Shown here in pieces: positions 1-10,444 of a stretch of DNA of 64,000 bases. Under the pieces are notes generated by a model, which ran no database searches, was not told the DNA's origin, and worked only from the letters and a program-made list of their open reading frames with translations. Origin of the DNA: Celoporthe dispersa (Eukaryota; Ascomycota; Sordariomycetes; Diaporthales; Cryphonectriaceae); assembly GCA_016584495.1 (NCBI GenBank), contig WAID01000002.1:1550001-1614000 (forward strand). Direction: 5' to 3'. The position numbers were made by a program, and so were the translations under genes. Each line of letters begins with the position of its first letter. Within the stretch, counting starts at the first letter, position 1.

Positions 1-2233
1 ATCAGCCGCCAGGGAGGTGGTGAGCATGATCCCGCCCCTGCTCCTCGACGTCAAGCCTGGTCATGTCGTCCTCGACCTCTGCGCCGCGCCCGGCAGCAAG
101 GCTGCACAGCTCCTCGAGATGATCCACTCGGGCGAGGAGGGACGTATACGCAAGGCGCTGCAGATGCATGCGGCCGAGGATGGCCGTGAGGAGCCCGAGT
201 TCCCAGGCTCGGACGAGGTCGACATGGAGGTGGACCCTGGCGACGACGGCCGCGCGACCGGCATGCTGATCGCAAACGACATGGACTACAAGCGCAGCCA
301 CCTGCTGATCCACCAGCTGAAGCGCCTGTCCTCTCCGAACATGATCGTGACCAACCACGACGCCACCCTGTTCCCCTCGCTGAAGCTGCCCTCGGGCGAC
401 TCCAAGAAGCAGAACTACCTCAAGTTCGACCGTATCCTGGCCGACGTCCCCTGCTCCGGCGACGGGACGCTGCGCAAGAACGTGAACATGTGGAAGGACT
501 GGCTTCCGGGCAATGCTCTAGGCCTTCACCAGACCCAGATCAGGATCCTCGTCCGCGCCCTGCAGATGCTCAAGCCCGGTGGTCGTGTCGTCTACTCGAC
601 ATGCAGCATGAACCCTGTCGAGAACGAGTCCGTTATCGCCGCCGCCATCGAGCGATGTGGCCATGACAATGTCGAGATCTTGGACTGCAGCGACGAGCTT
701 CCCGGTCTGCAGCGGAAGCCTGGCCTGAAGACATGGAAGGTCATGGACAAGCAAGGCCGCATCTGGAACAACTGGGGCGAGGTCGAGGCCTGGGTGGCCG
801 AGAACAAGGACAGGGTGGTTCCCGGAAAGCTGACACCGACCATGTTCGCCCGTGTAGAGGGAGAGGGCAAGCCCGAGGTTCCGCTCGAGCGGTGTATCCG
901 CGTCTATGCACACCAGCAGGACACCGGCGGGTTCTTCATCGTCGCGCTACACAAGAAGAAGGAGTTCAAGGCCAAGCCCGAGAGCGCTGGTGTGGTCAGG
1001 CCCGGACAAGCGCCTCAGAAGACGGTGAGCTCCACAGTGAATACACCAAAGGCCGAGGAGACGACCACTGTCGATGCCGAAGAGGTGGTCCTGACCGCCG
1101 GAGAGGCGGAGCAGAAGGCCCTCGAGGACCAGGCAGCCAGCGAGCAGTCCAACCCCCTCAAGCGCACCCACGAGAGCGAGGGCGAGGAGTCTCCGTCGAA
1201 GCGACAGCACACCGAGACCGCAACCGAGACCGCAGCAGCAGAGGCCACAACGGAGGCCACTACGGAGGCCAGTGGTGCCCCAAAGACAGGCGAGCAAGAC
1301 GTGCAGAAATCTAACGCCCCGGCCAGCCAGCCAAAAAACCAGGGCACATCGGATGGCTACGGCGATAAGGCTGCGAAGAAGCAGAACAAGGAACTCTTCG
1401 AGGAGCCTTTCAAGTATCTACCTTCCGACAACGAGGTCATCCAGTCCGTCCAGAAGTTCTACAAGATCTCGCCACGGTTTCCCTCGGACCGTTTTATGGT
1501 CCGCAATGCCGCAGGCGAGCCCTCCAAGGCCGTTTACTACACCAGCGCGCTGGTCCGAGACGTTTTGTCATCCAACGAGGGGCGCTTCGTCAAGTTTGTC
1601 CACGGCGGAGTCAAGATGTTCATGAAGCAGGACGCACCCTCTGCGGAGGTCTGCCGCTGGCGTATCCAGAGCGAGGGCCTGCCCATCCTCCAGGGCTATG
1701 TCGGCCAAGAGCGCGTCGTTGTCCTCCGCAACAAGGAGACCCTCCACAAGCTCCTCATCGAGATGTTCCCGCGCATCAACAACGAGGAGTGGAAGAAGCT
1801 TGACGAGATCGGCGAGCGCGTGTGCGAGGTGGGCCTCGGCTGTCTGGTCCTGCGGGTCGAACCCGATGGTACGGACCCCGACTTCGCGGAGAGGATGGCA
1901 CTTCCCCTCTGGAAGAGCTTTCACTCCCTGAACCTCATGCTTCCGAAGGAGGATCGCAGCGCGATGCTGCTGCGTGTCTACAACGACACCACGCCTCTCG
2001 TGAACACGATGTTGAGAGACCAAAAGACCACCAACGGGACACAGAACGGCGGTGACGAGACAGTCGCGCAGGGCGACAGGATCGGTGGCGATGCCACAGT
2101 AGACGCGGGTCCGGATGCCGTGGCCGATGCGGATTCGGGTGTCGCGGCCGATCCTGACGCTGAGATGGATGATGCTGGCGATGGCGATGTCGCACCTGCG
2201 GAGGATGCCCAGGAAGAAGCTGGAGCGGCCTAG
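1..2233 (+). CDS. TRM4: tRNA (cytosine-5-)-methyltransferase TRM4/NCL1 (NSUN2 family), 5' truncated
   Basis: This enzyme family makes 5-methylcytosine in tRNA in the nucleus using S-adenosylmethionine. The gene runs in from outside the window and an in-frame stop lies at 2231-2233. Counting from base 17, the SAM-binding motif LDLCAAPGSK is at residues 19-28, the motif IV cysteine (DVPCSGDGT) is at 146 and the motif VI cysteine (VYSTCSMNP) is at 196. This two-cysteine arrangement is that of true RNA m5C methyltransferases. A low-complexity Glu/Thr/Ala linker at about residues 320-460 separates the catalytic part from a C-terminal domain. Bases 1-12 encode ISRQ, which continues into EVVSMIPP only if one G of the run at 12-14 is removed, as in NSUN2 proteins (ISRQEAVSMIPP). 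The same frame stays open after the stop (see 2234-2857). The family call is firm; the true C-terminus is open. Confidence 0.93.
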   Translation, partial: SAAREVVSMIPPLLLDVKPGHVVLDLCAAPGSKAAQLLEMIHSGEEGRIRKALQMHAAEDGREEPEFPGSDEVDMEVDPGDDGRATGMLIANDMDYKRSHLLIHQLKRLSSPNMIVTNHDATLFPSLKLPSGDSKKQNYLKFDRILADVPCSGDGTLRKNVNMWKDWLPGNALGLHQTQIRILVRALQMLKPGGRVVYSTCSMNPVENESVIAAAIERCGHDNVEILDCSDELPGLQRKPGLKTWKVMDKQGRIWNNWGEVEAWVAENKDRVVPGKLTPTMFARVEGEGKPEVPLERCIRVYAHQQDTGGFFIVALHKKKEFKAKPESAGVVRPGQAPQKTVSSTVNTPKAEETTTVDAEEVVLTAGEAEQKALEDQAASEQSNPLKRTHESEGEESPSKRQHTETATETAAAEATTEATTEASGAPKTGEQDVQKSNAPASQPKNQGTSDGYGDKAAKKQNKELFEEPFKYLPSDNEVIQSVQKFYKISPRFPSDRFMVRNAAGEPSKAVYYTSALVRDVLSSNEGRFVKFVHGGVKMFMKQDAPSAEVCRWRIQSEGLPILQGYVGQERVVVLRNKETLHKLLIEMFPRINNEEWKKLDEIGERVCEVGLGCLVLRVEPDGTDPDFAERMALPLWKSFHSLNLMLPKEDRSAMLLRVYNDTTPLVNTMLRDQKTTNGTQNGGDETVAQGDRIGGDATVDAGPDAVADADSGVAADPDAEMDDAGDGDVAPAEDAQEEAGAA

Positions 2234-2857
2234 ATTGCCGCCACTCCTCCTCCCACGCCGCAGTCTCAGTATGCCACGCCTCCACTTCAGAACGGCACGC
2301 AATCCCCTCCGAATGGAGCGCGGCCCTTTCAAAATAGCACGCTGCCGCCTGAACATGGCACGCAACCACTCCAGAACGGCACAATACCCCGTCAAGATGG
2401 CGTTCCCCTACAGAACGGCGCGCAGCCTGTTCAGAACGGCACACAACCGCTCCAGCTCCAGAACCACATGGTACCACTTCGGATTAGCACGAGTCCGGTC
2501 CAGAACAGCACGAATCATCCACCTCCAAACGGTACACCACCGCTTCAGAACGGCACGCAGCGGCCTCAAAATGGCATGCTTTTATCTGGGAGCGGTGTAC
2601 GTCTACCTCAGAACAGCGTGCCGTCACAGAACAGCATGCAGCCACTTCAGAATAGCACACAGCCAGTCCAGGATAGCATGAATCCGCTTCGAAATGGCAC
2701 ACATTTACTTCCGAACGGCGTCCGCCCCCCTCCGAATGGTACGCGTCCAGCCCAGAATGCCAGGAATGCGCCTCTCTCCATAGAGAGATCCCAGATCAAC
2801 CCCGAGGATGCAGGCCTATACTTTGATGGTCCTGGTGACGAGCCTAAGGAGGGCTAG
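2234..2857 (+). repeat. Degenerate in-frame repeat region following the TRM4 stop
   Basis: Directly after the TAG at 2231-2233 the same reading frame is open for 207 further codons, to a TAG at 2855-2857. It encodes a degenerate repeat with the core P-L-Q-N-G-T (variants PPNGT, VQNST, LRNGT), each unit about 24-27 nt, so the DNA is a codon-phased minisatellite. The last about 30 residues are not repetitive and are acidic (INPEDAGLYFDGPGDEP). It may be the true C-terminus of TRM4 cut by a nonsense change, a miscalled base or an unrecognised intron, or it may be a non-coding minisatellite whose three-base period keeps frames open. The sequence alone does not decide. Confidence 0.6.
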
Positions 2858-3548
2858 GAACTGCGGACGTCTTGACGTGACAGCCAAGGCCGGGTGATGT
2901 TGGCATGGTATCAACCGTGCTCAAGTAGTAAGTAGGAGGGTTGCGAACGCTATCAAGCTGATTGGCAAGGCAGGAAGTTCTGGGCAAAATGTGATTTCCA
3001 TTCAGGGAGCTGAGCACCTCGCAAAACGCCTCCTCGGGCGGTGGGAGAGATGGTGGGTGGATTGCCGAGCGGCTTTGGTCTTCTGGCATGCTACAAACTC
3101 TTCCTCGGCTGGGTAGAGGAAAATTTGGTTGTTTTCAAAATGGGACCGGGGTCCGTTACAAGATATAAGCGGTATAGGTGGGTTGTGTCATCCCCGGGCT
3201 GGCTTGGTGTCAAGGAAGCTGGGAGATACATACGAGGCTGCTTCCGCCGATACTGTCTGCCGCATGAGGAGTTTCTTAGAAAAGGGATCCAATTGTTTTT
3301 ATCAACCAGATGACGCTCCATGTATGTGTTGTGATTCTGCTCACAGATGAGTCTCTCGCCAGGTCATCTGGACAAATGATGGAGTGTGATGCCTCTGTAC
3401 GTTCTCTCAGCGCTGCCGGCTCCTCCTCCACGGACCCAGCCTGACGATTGGTTCTACCACTAGACATACATTCACCAGCCTTCTAACCCATCATCCCCTA
3501 CCACACCAGACCTCTGTCGTATACCTCCTAAGCCCTCCCGAGCAGCGC
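2858..3548. other. Intergenic, between tail-to-tail TRM4 and MFS genes
   Basis: This stretch holds the 3' ends of two convergent genes. I see no conserved ORF, RNA gene or repeat. Confidence 0.6.
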
Positions 3549-5082
3549 TCACAGGAACCGGACCAGCTTGTTCCACCGCCACAGGACCGCCCAGCCTCCC
3601 AGGACCGACGAGACACCGGTGAAGATGATCAGCGGCCCGTACGAGGTCCCATAGCCGAAGCTGCCCAGACTGCTGCCAGCCCCAACCTTGAGCAGCGGGA
3701 CGCCGGCCAGACCGCCGCTGACATAACCCACGCCCCTGGCGCCGTTGAGCAGGCCATAGATGACGCCCAGGTCGACAGCCTCGTTGCGGTCGGCAGCCTC
3801 GCGCTCCATCTCGTTCAGGACGCTGCCCCACGTGGCGCTGTACCCGCCCCCGAAGAAGCCAAAGGTGATGGAGAACAGCACCAGGAGCGCCATGCTGCCC
3901 TGGTAGGTTAGGCCCCAGAACAAAAAGGCCGCGAGGGCCGAGCCGACGGCGGGAATGGAGACGACGGTGGAGGTGGACAGGGCGAGGCGCCTGTTGTCGC
4001 TGAGGTAGCCGAAGAAGGAGCTGGCGACGATGCCTGGGATGTTGAAGATGGTGAGGAGCAGGGTGGCGGACGTCTGGCCCAGGCGGGCTACGTCGTGGGC
4101 GTAGGTGTTGAGGTAGGTCTGGGGGATGCCGTAGCCGGAGCTCTGCAGGGCGATGGCGGCGGCGTAGATGTAGATGGTCCTGTGGCGGAGGAAGTGCCAG
4201 GGGATCCTGCGGGACCTTGTCGTCCTCTGCTGCTGCTGCTGCTGCTGCTGCTGTGAATGCACGTGATCACCTTCGTCACCGCTGCCGTCATCATCACCAC
4301 GGCCGCCGTCCATATCGAGGCTGGAAGGGTGGGCGGGGACGAGGGCGATGGCGGGGATGCTGGTGGCGGCGGCGATGGCGGCCCAGACGCGCAGGGCGGT
4401 GCGGAAGTCGTAGCGGTCGAGCAGGGCGCGCAGGACAAAGGGGCAGGCAGAGCCGACAATGTTCTTGCACGAGAGGACGACACCGTAGGCGAAGGCGCGG
4501 CGGCCGGTGCCGAACCACTCGCCCAGGGACAGGGTGGTGGGGCTGTAGACGAGGGCGCAGCCGACGGGGGCGAGGACGGCCTGGGTGGCGATGAGGTGCC
4601 AGACGGCGGTGCTGAAGGAGGACAGGACGAAGCTGAGGCACATGAGGACGGCGCCGCAGAGGGCGGCGGCCTGGCGCCAGCGGGCCCAGCGCCTGGTGAA
4701 GGCGGCGAAGAGCAGGGGCATGGCGAGGTAGATGACGCCGTTGAAGGTCGTGCCGATGATGCCTGTCAGGTCCTGGCTGCCGTCGAGGGTCCAGCTGCTG
4801 GAGAAGTATTCCTGGAACACGCCGTAGCTCATCGCGAAGCCTGTGGCCTGTGTGAGCAAGGTGGTAGGGACGGGGGAGTAAACCGTATCATGTACCCCAT
4901 ATTGGCAGCTGTAATATGCCATTGCCGATGAGAACACAGGTCCTCCTCATCTCTGGTGGTGATGACTCTCGTGGTGGTGGTGACGATGATGCTGATGATG
5001 TCTCGGTCTGGAGGCGATGCTCGCCCGCATCAACAGTAGCTGGCGGTCGCTCACGCAGAGCGACGGTCTCGGCTGGGGACAT
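3549..5082 (-). CDS. MFS transporter, monocarboxylate-transporter-like (MCT/MCH type)
   Basis: Predicted plasma-membrane or organelle carrier of the major facilitator superfamily. The model is complement(3549..4840, 4896..5082), 492 aa. A 55-nt intron has donor GTACAT and acceptor CCACAG, and splicing joins a first exon ending LPIWG to FAMSYGVFQEYF, the typical end of TM1 in fungal MCT-like carriers. About 12 hydrophobic segments are visible. The cytosolic loop between TM6 and TM7 holds a CAG-encoded run of nine glutamines (about 4228-4254) next to an Asp/Gly-rich stretch. The start at 5082 (MSPAET) is preferred over an in-frame ATG 13 codons upstream because it opens directly on a typical polar N-terminus. 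Substrate cannot be inferred. No frameshift is present. Confidence 0.82.
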
Positions 5083-5466
5083 GATCGGGAGAGAGATGGA
5101 GTGAACCTGAGAAGTACACATAGAACGTGGACATGATCGGCCTCATGCAGCAGGTTCAAGTCTTATAAGTAGACATGCTTTGACACACGAGGGATGACGA
5201 TGACCTCAGTGGTCGTGACTGCCCACTGGCTCTAGCTGCAAGATCCCTGCATGCTCTCCTTACGCCCTTCTCCTCACGCCGTTTATCGCTGCCGATCTCG
5301 GTCCCTCGTCACCCTCTGCATTCGTCATCTCTCGAGGGGTTTCATCGTGAGAGTCACTTTTCTGTTTCTTTTTTTTTTTCTTCTTTTTTCTAATCTCTTT
5401 TTATCTGATATTTATTTTCAACCTTACCAAGACCACCATCATGTGACCACCACCGCCCAGAAGAGC
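5083..5466. other. Promoter region of the MFS gene and 3' flank of the PLC gene
   Basis: 384 bp between two minus-strand genes, with a T/C-rich tract at 5360-5402. No coding signal is visible. Confidence 0.5.
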
Positions 5467-7513
5467 TCAAACCTCAAAGTTGGTCTCGATCAGCCTCGCC
5501 ACGAGGTCGCTGTCCTCGGGCAGCTCTGGGTAGTCCAGGTTCACCACGCCCAGCCTCTTCTTCCCGCTGCCCAGACCCCGCAGGTAGTCTCTGGTCCGCA
5601 CGTTCATGCCCTCGACCCATTTGCCAAAGAAGTGCAGGTCGCTGTGCGCACCCACGGCGATCCACTTGGCCTCCGCGACCTCGCCGTGCTCGACCGGATC
5701 GCCCACGGCCGAGCAGAAGTTGATATACCACGTCTGCTCCGGGCCCGTGTCTGCGCCGGCGTCAGCACCGTCGTCGTCGTCGTCGTCGTTGTTGTTGTTG
5801 TCTGCCCTCGCCATCATCTTCCGGACAAAGGTCTGCTTGGACGACACGAGGTCGCCCAGCTCGCAGCGCGTGGCGTACTTCCACTTGTCCTGCAGGTGCA
5901 CCCTGACACCCGTGGGCGTCTCGATGGTGAAGTCGGGGTTGTCGTCGAGCCACTCCTCGAGGTCGAGGCCCATCCTCTCGGTGGGCTCGACGCCTGGGTC
6001 GCCATAGTACCGGCGCAGGAGCACAGCCTTGCCCCGGGCCTCGCCGAGCCGGGCCGTGACGGGCGCAGAGTACCACCTCGGGGTCCCGTCGTCGTAGGCC
6101 GGCGTGCTCTCGATGGCCTCCCCTGACGGCATTGTAGAAGACCTGCGGCTTCTGCTTCTGCTCCTCGGACTTGTCGTCGTTGTTGATGGAGATCAGGACC
6201 GTCTCCGTGGCGCGCCTGTCCCTGCCCGGCCCGATAAAGTCAAAGACCTGCCCCATGACGTCGTCAAAGGACAGGCCCTTGGGCAGGCCGATGGGCATCC
6301 CGCCGTGGTAGCAGTACAGCTTGTTGTCGTCATGCCTCCGCAGCCGCAGGTCGAAGAAGCGGATCCCCAGGGCGAGCTGCTGCGCGATGCTGAGGTACTG
6401 CGTCCGCACAAAGGGCACGTTGCTCCTCGCGCAGCTGTCGTGCGTCCCCGGGACCGTCATGCCGCTCAGCCACGTCTCGTCCGGCACCGAGCCCATCCAC
6501 GTCTTGAGGTCGTAGTCCAGCACAGGCCTGCTGAACCAGTGCAGGTCGCCCTTCCACCTGCCCGCGAACACACAGTACACCCGTCCGTTCATCAGCGCCA
6601 TCTGCGGCGGGAACCTGGCCTTGACGTCCTTGCCCCCGACGCGCTCGGGCGCGTCCCACGCCTGCCGTCCCTGTGGGCTGCCACGTAGACCCAGTCGTCC
6701 TCCACGAAGCCCAGGTAGGCGTTGCCTCCGTAGCTGGCCGCGCTGACACCCCTGGCCGCCTTGCCCTCGCTCACGTCGTCGGTGGGACTCCACGCCCACC
6801 CGCTCTCGGTGAAGTCGTACCTGTACCCGATGATCTCGCCCTCACCCTCACCACCACCCGCCAGCTGGCACAGGAGGTGCAGCGCCCCGTTCAGCACAAA
6901 CAGCGCCGGCGCACCCTGCTTCTTGGCCCCAACAGCCACCCCCGGAGGAGGCACATCACCGCCGCCACCAGCAGCAGGCGAGACGGGCGCAGGCTCCGTC
7001 CACGTCTGCGAGTGCACGTCGAACACGGCATGCGCCAGGCCGCCCTGGGCGTCGATGTAGGCCAGGAACAGCTTGTTGTGGAACGCCACCAGCGCCGGGT
7101 CCCGCGTCTTGGGCCCCGCCACACACCCGGTAGGCAGGCCTTCCTGGGCCACCCACGCGAGCTGCTCGTCGGCGTCGTACAGGAAGTGGGTCATGGCGCC
7201 TGTCCTGGCGGACACGACGACGGCGTGGAGGGTGCCGTTGAGGTTGGCGATGACGGGGATCCCGCCCTCACCCCCATCGTCATAAGGAAACCGGGCTGCC
7301 GCGCCGAACTCGTCGCCGTGGCTGCCGGGCGTGGTGGACGCGTAGTAGATGTTGTCGTCAAAGTCGGCCCAGACCACCCAGAGCAGGCCGCGGTGGGTGG
7401 CGAGCGAGGGAGGGGCCTTGCCGCGGACAGAGTCCTTGCCTCGGTCCGCGAGGAGCAGGAAAACCCTGCTCTGTCGGGCCCTGGGGGAGCCAAGCCGTCG
7501 AGGCGCCTGACAT
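5467..7513 (-). CDS. PI-PLC X-domain protein with propeller-like N-terminal region (frame broken in assembly)
   Basis: The C-terminal half is a phosphatidylinositol-specific phospholipase C X-type (PLC-like phosphodiesterase) domain. TVPGTHDSC and LYCYHGGMPIGLP carry the two expected catalytic histidines, and the end (YAVNLDYPE-like, here GVVNLDYPE) fits the family. The first about 300 residues contain at least five spaced copies of a short motif around a small-hydrophobic-x-W/Y core (LLWVVWADFDDNIYYAS, ALVAFHNKLFLAYID, ALFVLNGALHLLCQ, RVYCVFAGRWKGDLHWFS), suggesting beta-propeller blades. A poly-Asn/Asp run lies at about 5770-5810. The ORF changes frame three times: near 7470 (one extra T), near 6665 (one missing G of the coding strand) and at 6120-6123 (one extra G). 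With these corrected the protein is 681 aa from ATG 7513. No signal peptide is evident. Confidence 0.78.
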
Positions 7514-7818
7514 GTTGTATTTGTTGTGGAGGGCTTGACGACGGTAAGGGTCCAGCGGAGGTCGGCCGTCGAGGTGGATGGAGATGTGCCAAGATGGGAA
7601 GCAGCTGTTGTCGGGGGTCAGATGATTGTCTGTCCTGGTCATTATCAGGGAGATGGATGGATTTCGGGTGGGGGGGGGGGGCCAGGAAGAGGAGGGTATT
7701 AAATTATAGATATAAGAAACTATGTCAGCTATTAAAAAAAATAAAATAAATAACAAGACCAAGGAAGGGGGGGAAAAGAAGGGGGGAAAAGAAGGGGGAA
7801 AAAAGCTTGGATAACCCA

Positions 7819-7841
7819 GTGTGTGTGTGTGTGTGTGTGTG
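7819..7841. repeat. (GT)n microsatellite
   Basis: Perfect GT dinucleotide tract of about 11 units. Confidence 0.95.
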
Positions 7842-8340
7842 GCATTAATCGATTGACAGGGCCCCATTCCTTGCTTTTTCTCCCCTCCCCCCCTCCTCTC
7901 CCATGCTGCTTGGCCCCATCTTCCGTTTTCAGTGTGGATGCTGGCGGTGATGGTGGGTGTGCGTGTGGGTCAGGGCATCCGATTCATCCAAAACCCTTGC
8001 CTGCAACTCACAGTTCTCCTCCCGGGCTGTGGTGATGGGGTTCCTGGTCAGCAGCGGGCGAGCCTGGATGGGTGGATGTACGTCAGCTCAGCAGCCCCTA
8101 ACAGTCCCATCTCATCATGTTGTAAAAAGGTGATGAGATAATAGTACGGAGGGATCCTGCGAGGTGTACAAACTTACTTCGAGGAGGATGGGTTTGTGTT
8201 GATGATCGAGACTCAACTCTGGCGGATGCTTTGCACAATTAGTAACATGTCAACATTTGATAATGATCCAATACATGGATTAAAGTAGCTAATTCATTCT
8301 ATAAGAAAAGGTTATATTGGAAAACTATTACAGATGGAAA

Positions 8341-8341
<1 letters not shown>

Positions 8342-8367
<26 letters not shown>
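8342..8367. repeat. (AC)n microsatellite
   Basis: Perfect AC tract of about 13 units, followed by an interrupted copy to 8377. Confidence 0.95.
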
Positions 8368-8374
<7 letters not shown>

Positions 8375-8899
8375 ACATCCCAAAGAGGTTACTATATAAA
8401 AGTCACCACAGCACCCATCTCTAAACCAATACACCTTTACTCAGTACTAGAAATACCGTCAGTCACCGTCATGGCTGCAGTTCATGAGATTGTTCCACGC
8501 TGCCGGGTCGGGTGACAGTTCAGATAGCCTCCCTGCTGTCCTGCACGTCCTAGGCCCCAAGAATTCACTGGCCTGCCTGTCACAGGTGAGGATGGAGACG
8601 TTCGTGTGGCTTGGAGTCGGGAGGCATACATGTGAGATGGATACATCACCACTCCTCCTCAGCAGCTCATAAATCATTACTATCATGGATGCCATCCTCA
8701 ACACCCTACCGCTTTTCCCTGAAAATTTTCCCTTCCGCGTTCCAACACCACATTCAAGAAGATCACCATGAACAGTCTGGTCCTCCCTGCTCGTCTGAGG
8801 AGGATAGACAGCGAGATAGTATAGGAAGCCATTGCTCTGCGCTAGCACCTGTAGGCTCGGTGTGGGCTCCTACCAGCCGTGTAACCCGTGTCTCCTTCA

Positions 8900-9829
8900 T
8901 CACAACCTCCCAGCCACAACCATATCCTCCCCCATCTGCACCCACGTAACCTCCCTCAACCTCGGCGCCGAGCCCTCCCTCCCGTCCTCCTCCTCCCATC
9001 CACATACCGCCCGCGCCGGCGCAACCCTCACCCCGCCCGCGCCCAGCCATACCGGCGCAATAGTAACAATCACCGAGTCAGCCCTCACCACGCCGCCGCT
9101 ACCTGCCAGCGCAAGCAGGTCGTTCACCACCCTCCCTCCGCCCTCGACCATCAGGCTCCGTATGCCCTGCGCCGCCAGCAGCCCCAGCACATCCTCCCAC
9201 GCGACCTTCCACCTGCCGGCCCCCGACTCCTCTCCTGACTGCTCCTCCTCCTCCTCCCGCCGCGCCGCCACGTGCAGATACCGGCCCCCCACCGCCTCTA
9301 CGGCAAGCCTCGCCTCCGCTCCCGCCTCCGCTCCCGCCTCTGCCCCCTCCGCGCACAAGACCCAGGGTGCCAGCCCCTTTCCCTCCCGCGCCAGCCGGAC
9401 CACTTTGCTCTGCGCCCCCACCCGCCACCGGGCCCCCGGGTCCAGGATCACGGGGCGGGGCCCGGCGGTGCACGCGGTACCAGCCAGCCTGCAGTTCAGG
9501 CCCGGATCATCAGCGACAGCGGTGCCGACGCCGACGAGGATGGCATCGTGGCGGGACCGGAGGTAGTGGGTCATTGCTTTGGAGGCGGGGCCGGAGAGGC
9601 TTGTCCGGAGGCCTGGCGCTTGGGCCAGCTGGGCGTCGAGGGATTGGGCGTAGGTGAGGGTCAGGAAGAGGTGCGGATGGGAGCGCTGTGGAGGCGGAGG
9701 CGGAGGAGGTGGTAGGTATGGTTCGAGCTGGGCGGCCCATCGGCCTGGGAAGGTGAGGATTTCTGATGATGGTGGCGGGTTTGTTTCTAGGTCGCTGCTG
9801 GAAGAGGGTGTGGGTTGCTGTTGGGCCAT
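8900..9829 (-). CDS. RIB7: 2,5-diamino-6-ribosylamino-4(3H)-pyrimidinone 5'-phosphate reductase
   Basis: The RIB7 enzyme reduces the ribosyl side chain of the pyrimidine intermediate with NADPH in riboflavin synthesis, in the cytosol. The single-exon ORF of 309 aa starts at the ATG at 9829 (MAQQQPT). The frame is open further upstream, but that part lies in a (GA)n-rich leader with no conserved features. Family motifs are LTYAQSLDAQLA near the N-terminus, DAILVGVGTAVADDPGLN in the substrate/NADPH region and the C-terminal SLMVEGGGRVVNDLL. Proline-rich (residues about 40-50) and Glu/Ala-rich insertions make it somewhat longer than the yeast enzyme. No frameshift. Confidence 0.92.
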   Translation of the reverse strand: MAQQQPTPSSSSDLETNPPPSSEILTFPGRWAAQLEPYLPPPPPPPPQRSHPHLFLTLTYAQSLDAQLAQAPGLRTSLSGPASKAMTHYLRSRHDAILVGVGTAVADDPGLNCRLAGTACTAGPRPVILDPGARWRVGAQSKVVRLAREGKGLAPWVLCAEGAEAGAEAGAEARLAVEAVGGRYLHVAARREEEEEQSGEESGAGRWKVAWEDVLGLLAAQGIRSLMVEGGGRVVNDLLALAGSGGVVRADSVIVTIAPVWLGAGGVRVAPARAVCGWEEEDGREGSAPRLREVTWVQMGEDMVVAGRL

Positions 9830-10444
9830 GGTGGCGGACAGGCGGTGCGCGGTAGCTGTCGGAGGTGGGTGGGCGAACTTGAGTGAAGGGAAGAGAGAGA
9901 GAGAGAGAGAGGGGAAGGGAGGAAGAGGGAGAGAGAAAAGAAAAAGAGGGGTTGCAAATTTGAGAGCCGAGTTGCACGACTGGTTTGTACGGAAGGCGCA
10001 AGACACATTCAAGAGGAAGGCACGTTTTAGGACGTCAAGATCTCTCTTTCCCTCTCTGTAAGCTAACAGGGTTAGGGTTCCATTGCCGTTTGGGAAGGCC
10101 AAAGCGAGGAAACGTCAAGACACCAGGTATGAAATTAAATAAAAAGAGATGCTTCTCAAGTCATGATGGTTCCTTATATGCTATGCTGTTCCATGCCATC
10201 CATGCCAGTCAGTTCCTGAAATTCCCTCTCAGCTTTCCCCAGGCCTAAATAATCCACTGCATCCCATGCCATCTTCCAACCAAAAGAAGAAATAAAACAC
10301 AAAAATACACACACCATTTCTCTCGAGAAAGATATTCATTCTCTCGAGCACAATCAAACAAAGCCATATGGGCTTCTGGGGTATCATGAAAGTCATCTCC
10401 AAATCATCATCTTGCTCCCGCTCAGACCACAGCTGCTGCACTCC
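9830..10444. other. RIB7 promoter region and FNIP 3' flank
   Basis: Contains a purine tract with (GA)n at about 9894-9912 in the RIB7 leader. No coding signal. Confidence 0.5.

Larger units (their letters stand above)
7514..8899. other. Intergenic region upstream of the PLC gene
   Basis: 1.4 kb holding a 10-base G run (about 7671-7681), an A/T-rich patch, a (GT)n tract at 7819-7841 and an (AC)n tract at 8342-8367. No conserved ORF seen. Confidence 0.55.

Noticed and set aside
10060..10085. GGGTTAGGGTTC resembling fungal telomere repeat
   Set aside because: Only two units; too short to be an interstitial telomere tract.
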